Assembly (NCBI RefSeq): GCF_963678635.1
Contig: NC_087065.1
Location: 38,341,888-38,405,887, forward strand
Source: Symsagittifera roscoffensis
Taxonomy: Eukaryota > Xenacoelomorpha > Acoela > Convolutidae
Length of the DNA: 64,000 bases
Direction of reading: 5' to 3'
Every line of letters begins with the position of its first letter. Positions within the stretch are counted from its first letter, which is position 1. Below the pieces are notes generated by a model, which was given only the letters and a program-made list of their open reading frames with translations, did no database searches and was not told where the DNA came from. Of this stretch, positions 1-11,235 are shown one piece after another. The translations under genes and the position numbers were made by a program.

Positions 1-167
1 TAGACGTTCTTTCATAAGTATATCAAAATTTTTATTTATTTTTGAGAATTAAGCAAAATAAAAACTTTTCCCAAATTGGGCAAAAAGCCCAAATTAGCCC
101 AAACACCTGTTAAAAATTGTTGGGTCAAAAAGTCACAAAAGGAAACCCCTATTCGTTTGCTATTTTA
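1..167 (+). repeat. Partial unit U0 (3' tail)
   Basis: This is the last ~167 bp of a unit whose start lies left of the window. It contains the dyad TTGGGC (76-81) / GCCCAA (87-92) around an A5 loop, found about 90 bp upstream of almost every GCATGC box. U25 and U28 extend this dyad to 7 bp with a changed loop, and U6 has lost one pair. Confidence 0.95.
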
Positions 168-269
168 GGGCCGCATGCAAAAAATTAGACCAATCTAACC
201 TGACAATTTCGAGAATCGACTTTTTTGCAAAATTTCTCTATAGTCCATTTGAGGGATATTACTTGTACC

Positions 270-290
270 GGTGGGGGCCCCTACCCCACC
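270..290. other. H1 inverted repeat, representative copy in U1
   Basis: Arms GGTGGGG (270-276) and CCCCACC (284-290) flank a 7-base loop GCCCCTA. This is one of the few G/C-rich spots in the unit. It occurs in all 28 copies as type I (7-base loop) or type II (one C fewer in the loop). The diverged copy at 62391-62412 has different arms that still pair. Confidence 0.9.
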
Positions 291-313
291 TCAAAAAATT
301 TTGTAATGCTGGA

Positions 314-327
314 ACGCGGCCACCTAG
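314..327. other. Conserved +159 site (ACGCGGCCACCTAG), representative copy
   Basis: This sequence is conserved in every unit and recognisable in the diverged module (ACGCGACCATCTAG, 62432-62445). Immediately downstream the units split into cassettes A, B and C. The array itself ends at the equivalent base of U28 (60143), and U21 carries a 22-bp duplication ending in this site. It matches no recombinase site that I know. Confidence 0.8.
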
Positions 328-453
328 CACCCTCAAGGTCACGTGTTGGATTTTTGTTTTTGGTATTTTCTGAAAACAAAAGAGAGCGTGGTCATGCATC
401 TACATCATGTGCCCAAGCAAATACGTGGACTTCTACGCATTCCCATTCGCAAG

Positions 454-468
454 GCGCCCTTCGGGCGC
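454..468. other. H2 inverted repeat, representative copy in U1
   Basis: Arms GCGCCC and GGGCGC flank the triloop TTC. U8 extends the stem to 8 bp (TTGCGCCC/GGGCGCAA). U3, U14 and U23 change only the loop (TTA), and U12 and U18 have loop ATC. U2, U4, U9, U13, U15, U19 and U25 carry one mismatch. An imperfect version sits at 62578-62597 in the diverged module. Confidence 0.75.
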
Positions 469-770
469 AAATGCCAAGGCTCAGTTAATTTTGCCAGGTG
501 AAAATGTTTTAAAGAAAAATTCTGATGAATTTTAACATAAACTACCACCAAAAAACGGATAGATTTCAAAGTGTGAAACAATCAAGTTTTTGCTAATACC
601 GGGCATGCAGTGAGACTGATTTCAGCAAAAATAAAATGGAAAATGAAGGAAATGGAAAGAAAAAAATTGTTCAAAATAAGAATGCATTATCAAAAACTTA
701 TTTGATCTCCGCTAATGCCATAATTCCGATCAAACTGATTCCAGATTTTAAGCGTAGAGTTAACGGTTAC

Positions 771-813
771 GGCTGCTCCCTCTACAGGTCCCAGAGGGAC
801 CGAGTGAGCATCC
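771..813. other. H3 nested inverted repeat, representative copy in U1
   Basis: The inner stem is GGTCCC (787-792), loop AGA, GGGACC (796-801). The outer arms GGCTGCTC (771-778) and GAGCATCC (806-813) pair with one mismatch. From 787 to 825 the sequence is identical in all 27 complete units. A competing 7-bp stem TCCCTCT (777-783) / AGAGGGA (793-799) is also possible. Related elements with perfect outer stems lie at 60580-60622 and 62921-62963. Confidence 0.88.
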
Positions 814-2386
814 TACCTCGATCCAGGATAACGGATAGTTGTTTTTAATTTTTCACAAAATTTTTTTCACTAATGCTTGTTTTCAATTCCTCATGAAAAG
901 CTGTATACATTTTTAAAAAATTGATTTTATTAATCAATGCTTCCAAGATCCAAGAACAACTGATGTTAGGGGGTTACAAATGCGGTTGGTGAAAACTAGT
1001 AAGGGATAATGATGAGAAAAATTGTAGGTTTTCTAATGAATTTAAAAACAGTTTTTTTCTTTTTTCTTTTGTAAATCGGGAGAAATGAATCAGTTTTTTT
1101 TTGTTTTCCTCGCACCACCCACTGTTCTTAAGTAATGAAGATTCCTGTTCTAGCCGTTTATAACACTTTGGCAGAAACAACATCAATATGATGTAAAATG
1201 TTTTAAAAAAGAGAAAAAATTAAAAATTATGTTTTTTTTTAAAAAAGTCAAAAATTTGTAATTTTCAAAATTGAAAAAAAAAATGAAAAATAATTGCATA
1301 TTACGATTCAGCGTACCCAACTTAGTGGGTCTAGCATTTTAAATTACCAAAAAATGTTGAAAATTGTAGATTTTATGAAGTTTTCATTCTGGCTATGTTT
1401 CCTTGTCGCCTCCACTTAAGGCACCTTTGAGCCAACTTGAGAAACTGGAACCTAAACAAGCTATGCAGATAGTCTGAATGAGCCATTTTTAGCTTGATAA
1501 ATCGCCTGGAAGAAAAAAAATCCAGAAAAGAAAGAAAATTTTGAACTTTAACCTTTTTTCTTCTTCAAATGGCGATACTTAGAATAATTTTTCAGCTGAA
1601 AAGTTCAAAAAAAATCAAAAAATTAGAATTTTGAAAATTTTTTTAAAAAATCTCATCAGTCTGTTTATTGGAGTCTTCGAGGTTTTTGGAGACCTTATCT
1701 GGCGACTAACAACAAGTGGATCACTAATTTTAAAATTTTGAGAAAGGTCAAAAAAACATGTTTTTTCGACTTTTTTGACAGAATTCCGAAAGCAATATCT
1801 TGGCTAAAAACAAGAATGAGGGCCTAAAATTAGTACAAACAGTACTCCCACATAAGGTACATTAGGGTGGAAACAAAAAATTTACTCTGACTCAATAATC
1901 GTTTTTTAACTTTATTTCTGAACAAGAAATTGAAAAGAAATCAAAAACTTAAAAATTTTTTGAAAAAAATGATTGTTTTGAAAAAGTGCCAATTTTTAGC
2001 TGAAACTTTTCTTTTTAGCTAAGAAAACCAGAGCAATGCCCTTTAAGCTCAATTAAATTAATAAAGCAAATTGTTTTCAAGTTTTTCCGTTAAAGGCTTT
2101 TATTTTGAAAAAGTATTGAAAAATGGGTAAAAAAAAGTCAAAAAAATCAATTTTCTCCGATTCAAAAACCTCCACTACCATGATGATTAGTTCGTTAGAT
2201 AGGACTGCTGAGGTCAGTTTAGACTTATTTTCATAAAAATATCAAAATTTTTACTTATTTTTGAGAATTAAGCAAAATAAAAACTTTTCCGAAATTGGGC
2301 AAAAAGCCCAAATTAGCCCAAACACCTGTTAAAAATTGTTGGGTCAAAAAATCACAAAAGGAAACCCCTATTCGTTTGACATTTTA

Positions 2387-4590
2387 GGGCCGCATGCAAA
2401 AAATTAGACCATTCTAACCTGACAATTTCGAGAATCGACTTTTTTGCAAAATTTCTCTATAGTCCATTTGAGGGATATTACTTGTACCGGTGGGGGCCCC
2501 TACCCCACCTCAAAAAATTTTGTAATGCTGGAACGCGGCCACCTAGCACCCTCAAGGTCACGTGACTTACTTTTGTTTTTGGTATTTTCTGAAACCAAAA
2601 CAATAAGGTCATGCGCCAATATCATGGCCTCAAGCAAAGACGTCGGACTCTACGCATTCACATTAGCCTTGCGCCATTCGGGCGCAAATGCCAATGCTCA
2701 ATTAATTTTGCCAGGTGAAAATTTTTCAAAGGAAAATTCTGATAAATTTTAACTGAAACTACCACCAAAAAAACCAAAGATATCAAAGTGTGAAACAATC
2801 AAGTTTTTGCTAATACCGGGCATGCAGTGAGACTGATTTCGGCAAAAATAAAATGGAAAATGAAGGAAATGGAAAGAAAAAAATTGTTCAAAATAAGAAC
2901 GCAACTTCAAAAACTTATTTGATCTCCGCTAATGTCATAATTCCGATCAGGTTGATTTCAGATTTTAAGCGTAGAATTTACGGTTACGGCTGCTCCCTCT
3001 ACAGGTCCCAGAGGGACCGAGTGAGCATCCTACCTCGATCCAGGATAACGGATAGTTGTTTTCAATTTTTCACAAAGTTTTTTTCACTAATGCTTGTTTT
3101 CAATTCCTCATGAGAAGCTGTATAAATTTTAAAAAAATTGATTTTATTAATCAATGCTTCCAAGAACAACTGTTGTTAGGGGGTTACAAATGCGGTTGGT
3201 GAAAACTAGTAAGGGATAATGATGAGAAAAATTGTAAGTTTTCAAATGAATTTAAAAACAGTTTTTTTCTTTTTTCTTTTGTAAATCGGGAGAAATGAAT
3301 CACTTTTTTTTGTTTTCCTCGCACCACTCACTGTTCTTAAGTAATGAAGATTCCTGTTCTAGCCGTTTATTACACTTTGGCAGAAACAACATCAATAGAT
3401 GTAAAATGTTTTAAAAAAAAAATGAAAAATTATGTTTTTCTTTTAAAAAAGTCAAAAATTTGTAATTTTCAAAATTGAAAAAAAAGTGAAAATTAATTGC
3501 GTATTACAATTCAGCGTACCCAACTTAGTGGGTCTAGCATTTTAAATTACCAAAAAATGTTGAAAATTGTAGATTTTATGAAGTTTTCATTCTGGCTATT
3601 ATTCCTTGTCGCCTCCACTTAAGGCACCTTTGAGCCAACTTGAGAAACTGAAACCTAAACAAGCTAAGCAGATAGTCTGAATGAGCCAATTTTAGTTTGA
3701 TAACACGCCTGGAAGAAAAAAAATCCAGAAAAGAAAGAAAATTTTGAACTTTAACCTTTTTTTCTTCTTCAAATGGCGATACTTAGAATAATTTTTCAGC
3801 TGAAAAGCTCAAAAAAAATCGAAAAATTCGAATTTTGAAAAATTTTTAAAAAAATCTCATCAGTCTGTTTATTGGAGTCTTCGAGGTTTTTGGAGACCTT
3901 ATCTGGCGACTAACAACAAGTGGATCACTTATTTTAAAATTTTGAGAAAGGTCAAAAAAACATGTTTTTTCGACTTTTTTCACAGAATTCCGAAAGCAAT
4001 ATCTTGGCTAAAAACAAGAATGAGGGCCTAAAATTAGTACAAACAGTACTCCCACATAAGGTACATTAGGTTGGAAACAAAAAATTTACTCTGACTCAAT
4101 AATCGTTTTTTAACTTTATTTCTGAACAAGAAATTGAAAAGAAATCAAAAACTTAAAATTTTTTTGAAAAAAATGATTTTTTTTAAAAAGTGCCAATTTT
4201 TAGCTGAAACTTTTCATTTTAGCTAAGAAAACCAGAGCAATGCCCTTTAAGCTCAATTAAATTAATATAGCAAATTGTTTTCAAGTTTTTTCGTTAAAAG
4301 CTTTCATTTTGAAAGAGTAGTCAAAATTGGGTAAAAAAAAGTCAAAAAAATCAATTTTCTCAGATTCAAAAACCTCCACCACCATGATAATTAAATCGTT
4401 AGATAGGACTCCTAAGATCAATTTAGACTTAATTTCATAAAAATATCAAAATTTTTACTTATTTTTGAGAATTAAGCAAAATAAAAACTTTTCCCAAATT
4501 GGGCAAAAAGCCCAAATTAGCCCAAACACCTGTTAAAAATTGTTGGGTCAAAAAACCACAAAAGGAAACCCCTATTCATTTGACATTTTA
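2387..4590 (+). repeat. Array unit U2 (H1 type I, cassette A2)
   Basis: 2204 bp, the shortest length, shared only with U19. From the cassette to the H1 of the following unit it looks essentially identical to U19 (40039-42242). It includes the private cassette text AAAGACGTCGGACTC, an H2 mismatch (GCGCCA arm) and a TTAATTTCATAAAAATATC string near 4430. Upstream of H1 the two units differ, so the shared block is a unit phased on the +159 site. Confidence 0.97.
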
Positions 4591-6805
4591 GGGCCGCATG
4601 CAAAAAATTAGACCAATCTAACCTGACAATTTCGAGAATCAACTTTTTTGTCAAAATTCTCTAAAGACCAATTTAGGGAGATTACTTGTACCGGTGGGGG
4701 CCCTACCCCACCTAAAAAATTTTTGAAATGCTGGAACGCGGCCACCTAGCACAATCAGGTACTAGTGGCTTGATTTGAGTTTTTAGTATTTTCTGGAACC
4801 AAAAAAGAGCCTGGTCTTGCATCGACGTCATGTGCTCAAGCAAATACGTGGACTTCTACGCATTCCCATTCGCAATGCGCCCTTAGGGCGCAAATGCCAA
4901 TGCTCAATTAATTTTGCCAGGTGAACATTTTTTAAAGAAAAAATCTGATAAATTTTTACCTAAACTACCACCAAAAAACGCAAAGATTTCAAAGTGTGAA
5001 ACAATCAACTTTTGGTTAATACCGGGCATGCAGTGAGACTGATTTCGGCAAAAATAAAATGGAAAATGAAGGAAATGGAAGGAAAAAAATTGTTCAAAAT
5101 AAAAAGGCAACATCAAAAACTTATTTGATCTCCGCTAATGTCATAATTCCGATCAGGCTGAATTCAGATTTTAAGCGTAGGGTTTACAGTTACGGCTGCT
5201 CTCTCTACAGGTCCCAGAGGGACCGAGTGAGCATCCTACCTCGATCCAGGATAACGGATAGTTGTTTTTAGTTTTTCACAATTTTTTTTCACTAATGTTT
5301 GTTTTCACTTCCTCATGAGAAGCTTTATAAATTTTTAGAAAAACTGATTTTAATAATCAATGCTTCCAAGAATAACTGATGTTAGACGGTTACAAATGCG
5401 GTTGCTGAAAACTAGTAAGGGATAATGATGAGAAAAATTTTAAGTTTTCAAATGAATTTAAAAACAGTTTTTTTCTTTTTTTTCTTTTGTAAATCGGGAG
5501 AAATGAATCAGTTTTTTTTTGAGTTTTCCTCGCACCACCCACTGTTTTTAAGTAATGAAGATTCCTGTTCTAGCCGTTCATAACACTTTGGCAGAAAAAA
5601 CATCAATATGATGTAAAATGTTTTAAAAAAGAGAAAAATTTAAAAATTATGTTTTTTTTTAAAAAGTCAAAAATTTGCAATTTTTAAAATTGAAAAAAAG
5701 TAAAAATTAATTGCATATTACGATTCAGCGTACCCAACTTAGTGGATATAGCATTTTGAATTACCAAAAAATGTTGAAAATTGTAGATTTTATGACGTTT
5801 TCATTTTGGCTATTTTTCCTTGTCGCCTCCACTTAAAGCACCTTTGAGCCAACTTGAGAAACTGGAACCTAAACAAGCTATACAGATAGTCTGAATGAGC
5901 TTTTTTCAGCGTGATAACACGCCTGGAAGAAAAAAAAATTCCAGAAAAGAAAGAACATTTTGAACTTTAACCTTTTTTCTTCTTCAAATGGCGATACTTA
6001 GAATAATTTTTCAGCTGAAAAGTTCAAAAAAAATAAAAAAATTCAAATTTTGAAAAAAATTTAAAGAAATTTCATCAGTCTGTTTATTGGAGTCTTCGAG
6101 GTTTTGGGAGACCTTATCTGGCGGCTAACAACAAGTGGATCACTTTTTTTAAAATTTTGAGAAAGGTCAAAAAAACCTGTTTTTACGATTTTTTAGACAG
6201 AATTCCGAAAGCAATATCTTGGCTAAAAACAAAAATGAGGGCCTAAAATTAGTACGAACAGTACTCCCACATAAAGTACATTAGGTTGGAAACAAAAAAT
6301 TGACTCTGATTCAAAAATCGTTTTTTAACTTTATTTCTGAACAAAAAATTGTGAAAAAATCAAAAACTTAAAAATTTTTTGAAAAAAATGAGTTTTTTTG
6401 ATAAAGTGCCAATTTTAGCTGAAACTTTTCATTTTAGCTAAGAAAGCCAGAGCAATGATCTTTAAGCTCAAATAATTTAATTAAGCAAATTATTATCAAG
6501 TTTTTTCGTTAAAGGCTTTTATTTTGAAAAAGTATTGAAAAATGGGTAAAAAAAAGTCAAAAAAATTAATTTTCTCATATTGAAAAACCTCTACCGCCAT
6601 GATGATTAGTTCGTCCAATAGGACAGCTAAAACCAATTTAGACGTATTTTCATAAGCATATCAAAATTTTTACTTATTTTTGAGAATTAAGCAATATAAA
6701 AACTTTTCCCAAATTGGGCAAAAAGCCCAAATTAGCCCAAACACCTGTTAAAAATTGTTGGGTCAAAAAATCACAAAAGGAAACCCCTATTCATTTGACA
6801 TTTTA
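4591..6805 (+). repeat. Array unit U3 (H1 type II, cassette B)
   Basis: From the B cassette onward this copy matches U23 (48901-51116) and carries over into the start of U4/U24 (shared AGCAATATAAAAAC near 6690 and 51000). Upstream of the cassette U3 has type II H1 and U23 type I. U14 shares the cassette, H3 and the TACGAAC variant near 6255, but not the segment around 5650-5700. The hairpin GCGTG/CACGC with loop ATAA lies at 5909-5922. Confidence 0.97.
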
Positions 6806-9018
6806 GGGCCGCATGCAAAAATTTAGACCAATCTAACCTGACAATTTCGAGAATCGACTTTTTTGCAAAATTTCTCTATAGTCCATTTGAGGGATATTAC
6901 TTGTACCGGTGGGGGCCCCTACCCCACCTCAAAAAATTTTGTAATGCTGGAACGCGGCCACCTAGCACAATCAGGTACTAGTGGCTTGATTTTGGTTTTT
7001 AATATTGTCTGGAACCAAAAGAGAGTGTCGTCAAGCATCGACATCATGTGGTCAAGCAAATACGTGGACTTCTACGCATTCCCATTAGCAATGGGCCCTT
7101 CGGGCGCAAATGCCAATGCTCAATTAATTTTGCCTGGTGAAAAAATTTTTAAGGAAAACTTCTGATAAAATTTAACTTAAACTACCACGAAAGAACGCAA
7201 AGATTTCAAAGTGTGAAACAATCAAGTTTTTGCTAATACCGGGCATGCAGTGAGACTGATTTCGGCAAAAATAAAATGAAAATTGAAGGAAATGGAAAGA
7301 AAAAAATTGTTCAAAAAAGAACGCAACATCAAAAACTTATTTGATGTCCGCTAATGTCATAATTCCGATCAGGCTGATTTCAGATTTTAAGCGCAGAGTT
7401 TACGGTTACGGCTGCTCCCTCTACAGGTCCCAGAGGGACCGAGTGAGCATCCTACCTCGATCCAGGATAACGGACAGTTGTTTTTAATTTTTCACAATTT
7501 TTTTTTCACTAATGCTTGTTTTCAATTCCTCATGAGAAGCTGTATAAATTTTTTAAAAAAATGATTTTTTTTATCAATGCTTCCAAGAACAACTGATGTT
7601 AGGCGGTTACAAATGCGGTTGGTGAAAACTAGTAAGGGATAATGATGAGAAAAATTGTAAGTTTTCAAATGAATTTAAAAACAGTTTTTTTTCTTTTTTC
7701 TTTTGTAAATCGGGAGAAATGAATCAGTTTTTTTAAGTTTTCCTCGCACCACCCACTGTTCATAACTAATGAAGATTCCTGTTCTAGCCGTTTATAAAAC
7801 TTTGGCAGAAAAAACATCAGAATGATGTAAAATGTTTTAAAAAAAATAAAAATTTAAAAATTATGTTTAAAAAAAAAATCAAAAACTTGTAATTTTCAAA
7901 ATTGAAAAAAAGTTAAAATTAATTGCATATTACGATTCAGCGTACCCAACTTAGTGGGTCTAGCATTTTAAATTACCAAAAAATGTTGAAAATTGTAGAT
8001 TTTATGAAGTTTTCATTTTGGCTATTTTTCCTTGTCGCCTCCACTTGAGGCACCTTTGAGCCAACTTGAGAAACTGGAACGTAAACAAGCTGCACAGATG
8101 GTCAAAGTGAGCCATTTTCAGCGTGATAACACGCCTGGAAGAAAAAAAACTCCAGAAAAGAAAGAAAATTATGAACTTTAACCTTTTTTCTTCTTCAAAT
8201 GGCGATACTTAGAATAATTTTTCAGCTGAAAAGTTGAAAAAAAATCAAAAAATTCAAATTTTGAAAAAATTTATAAAAAAATCTCATCAGTCTGTTTATT
8301 GGAGTCTTCGAGGTTTTGAGAGACCTCATCTGGCGGCTAACAACAAGTGGATCACTTATTTTAAAATTTTGAGAAAGGTCAAAAAAACATGTTTTTTTGA
8401 TTTTTTAGACAGAATTCCGAAAGCAATATCTTGGCTAAAAACAAGATTGAGGGCCTAAAATTAGTACAAACAGTACTCCCACATAAGGTACATTAGGTTG
8501 GAAACAAAAAATTTACTCTGACTCAAAAATCGTTTTTTAACTTTATTTCTGAACAAGAAATTGAAAAGAAATGAAAAACTTAAAAATTTTTTGAAAAAAA
8601 AGATTGTTTTGAAAAAGTGCCAATTTTTAGCTGAAACTTTTCATTTTAGCTAATAAAGCCAAAGCAATGCCCTTTAAGCTCAAATAAATTAATTATGCAA
8701 ATTATTTTGAAGTTTTTTCGTTAAAGCCTTTTATTTTGAAAAAGTATTCAAAAATGGGTAAAAAAAAGTCAAAAAAATCAATTTTCTCCGATTCAAAAAC
8801 CTCCACTACCATGATGATTAGTTCGTTAGATAGGACTGCTGAGATCAATTTAGACGTATTTTCATAAGTATATCAAAATTTTTTATTTATTTTTGAGAAT
8901 TAAGCAAAATAAAAACTTTTCCCAAATTGGGCAAAAAGCCCAAATTAGCCCAAACACCTGTTAAAAATTGTTGGGTCAAAAAATCACAAAAGGAAACCCC
9001 TATTCGTTTGCCATTTTA
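6806..9018 (+). repeat. Array unit U4 (H1 type I, cassette B)
   Basis: The box variant GCATGCAAAAATTTAG is shared only with U24. A one-base deletion in the A-rich stretch near 7315 breaks the short open frame that many units share over H3. The 3' half (TTTATAAAACTTTGG near 7792, and 8234-8458) matches U22, with which it also shares a poly-A replacement near 7868. Confidence 0.96.
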
Positions 9019-11235
9019 GGGCCGCATGCAAAAAATTAGACCAATCTAACCTGACAATTTCGAGAATCAACTTTTTTGTCAAAATTCTCTAAAGACCAAT
9101 TTAGGGAGATTACTTGTACCGGTGGGGGCCCTACCCCACCTAAAAAATTTTTGAAATGTTGGAACGCGGCCACCTAGCACCCTCAAGGTCACGTGTTGGA
9201 TTTTTGTTTTTGGTAATTTCTGAAATCAAAAGAGAGCGTGGTCATGCATCGACATCATGTGCTCAAGCAAATACGTGGACTTCTACGCATTCCCATTAGC
9301 AATGCGCCCTTCGGGCGCAAATGCCAATGCTCAATTAATTCTGGCAGGTGAAAATGTTTTAAAGAATAATTCTGATGAATTTTAACTTAAACTACCACCA
9401 AAAAACGGATAGATTTCAAAGTGTGAAACCATCAAGTTTTTGCTAATACCGGGCATGCAGTGAGACTGATTTCAGCAAAAATAAAATGGAAAATGAAGGA
9501 AATGGAAAGAAAAAAATTGTTCAAAATAAGAATGCATTATCAAAAACTTATTTGATCTCCGCTAATGCCATAAATCCGATCAAACTGATTCCAGATTTTA
9601 AGCGTAGAGTTAACGGTTACGGCTGCTCCCTCTACAGGTCCCAGAGGGACCGAGTGAGCATCCTACCTCGATCCAGGATAACGGATAGTTGTTTTTAATT
9701 TTTCACAAAATTTTTTTCACTAATGCTTGTTTTCAATTCCTCATGAAAAGCTGTATAAATTTTAAAAAAATTGATTTTATTAATCAATGCTTCCAAGATC
9801 CAAGAACAACTGATGTTAGGGGGTTACAAATGCGGTTGGTGAAAACTAGTAAGGGATAATGATGAGAAAAATTGTAGGTTTTCTAATGAATTTAAAAACA
9901 GTTTTTTTCTTTTTTCTTTTGTAAATCGGGAGAAATGAATCAGTTTTTTTTTGTTTTCCTCGCACCACCCACTGTTCTTAAGTAATGAAGATTCCTGTTC
10001 TAGCCGTTTATAACACTTTGGCAGAAACAACATCAATATGATGTAAAATGTTTTAAAAAAGAGAAAAAATTAAAAATTATGTTTTTTTTTAAAAAAGTCA
10101 AAAATTTGTAATTTTCAAAATTGAAAAAAAATGAAAAATAATTGCATATTACGATTCAGCGTACCCAACTTAGTGGGTCTAGCATTTTAAATTACCAAAA
10201 AATGTTGAAAATTGTAGATTTTATGAAGTTTTCATTCTGGCTATGTTTCCTTGTCGCCTCCACTTAAGGCACCTTTGAGCCAACTTGAGAAACTGGAACC
10301 TAAACAAGCTATGCAGATAGTCTGAATGAGCCATTTTTAGCTTGATAAATCGCCTGGAAGAAAAAAAAATCCAGAAAAGAAAGAAAATTTTGAACTTTAA
10401 CCTTTTTTCTTCTTCAAATGGCGATACTTAGAATAATTTTTCAGCTGAAAAGTTCAAAAAAAATCAAAAAATTCGAATTTTGAAAATTTTTAAAAAAAAT
10501 CTCATCAGTCTGTTTATTGGAGTCTTCGAGGTTTTTGGAGACCTTATCTGGCGACTAACAACAAGTGGATCACTAATTTTAAAATTTTGAGAAAGGTCAA
10601 AAAAACATGTTTTTTCGACTTTTTTGACAGAATTCCGAAAGCAATATCTTGGCTAAAAACAAGAATGAGGGCCTAAAATTAGTACAAACAGTACTCCCAC
10701 ATAAGGTACATTAGGGTGGAAACAAAAAATTTACTCTGACTCAATAATCGTTTTTTAACTTTATTTCTGAACAAGAAATTGAAAAGAAATCAAAAACTTA
10801 AAAATTTTTTGAAAAAAATGATTGTTTTGAAAAAGTGCCAATTTTTAGCTGAAACTTTTCATTTTAGCTAAGAAAACCAGAGCAATGCCCTTTAAGCTCA
10901 ATTAAATTAATATAGCAAATTGTTTTCAAGTTTTTTCGTTAAAGCCTTTCATTTTGAAAAAGTATTCAAAAATGGGTAAAAAAAAGTCAAAAAAATCAGT
11001 TTTCTCCGATTCAAAAACCTCCACTACCATGATGATTAGTGCATTAGATAGGACTGCTGAGATCAATTTAGACGTTTTTTCATAAGTATATCGAAATTTT
11101 TACTTATTTTTGAGAATTAAGCAAAATAAAAACTTTTCCCAAATTGGGAAAAAAGCCCAAATTAGCCCAAACACCTGTTAAAAATTGTTGGGTCAAAAAA
11201 TCACAAAAGGAAACCCCTATTCGTTTGACATTTTA
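9019..11235 (+). repeat. Array unit U5 (H1 type II, cassette A1)
   Basis: Very close to U1 across about 9360-10850, including the CCAAGAT duplication near 9794 and the decayed GCTTGATAAATCGCC version of the GCGTG/CACGC dyad. It differs in H1 class and at its 3' end, so the U1/U5 similarity is a partial tract rather than a whole-unit copy. Confidence 0.97.

Larger units (their letters stand above)
168..2386 (+). repeat. Array unit U1 (H1 type I, cassette A1)
   Basis: Reference unit, 2219 bp. H1 is at 270-290, the GCGGCCACCTAG site ends at 327, the A1 cassette (CACGTGTTGG) follows, H2 is at 454-468 and H3 at 771-813. Small dyads follow: ATTGATT/AATCAAT (920-938), ACCCA/TGGGT (1315-1330), the palindrome TTTTCAGCTGAAAA (1589-1602) and AGTAC/GTACT (1832-1846). 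A 7-bp CCAAGAT duplication near 943 and other private variants are shared with U5, four units away. Confidence 0.97.

Noticed and set aside
225-488. Recurrent 60-102-codon open frame over H1 and the cassette
   Set aside because: It changes length and frame with each cassette class, disappears with the type II head in many units, and its constant part simply follows H1 and the GCGGCCACCTAG site. No domain or signal peptide is recognisable.
570-590. piRNA (21U) promoter motif on the minus strand (TTGTTTCA from GTGTGAAACAATC)
   Set aside because: It is one base off the CTGTTTCA core, and the expected downstream start cannot be judged. A single 8-mer near-match in A/T-rich DNA is not evidence enough.
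636-848. Recurrent ~70-codon open frame over H3 (starts with ATGGAAAATGAAGG in many units)
   Set aside because: The start is lost in U9, U13 and U25, and the frame is broken by one-base losses in U4 (near 7315) and U11 (near 22885). Its invariant C-terminal part is identical at silent positions too, so the constraint is on the nucleic acid (H3), not on a protein.
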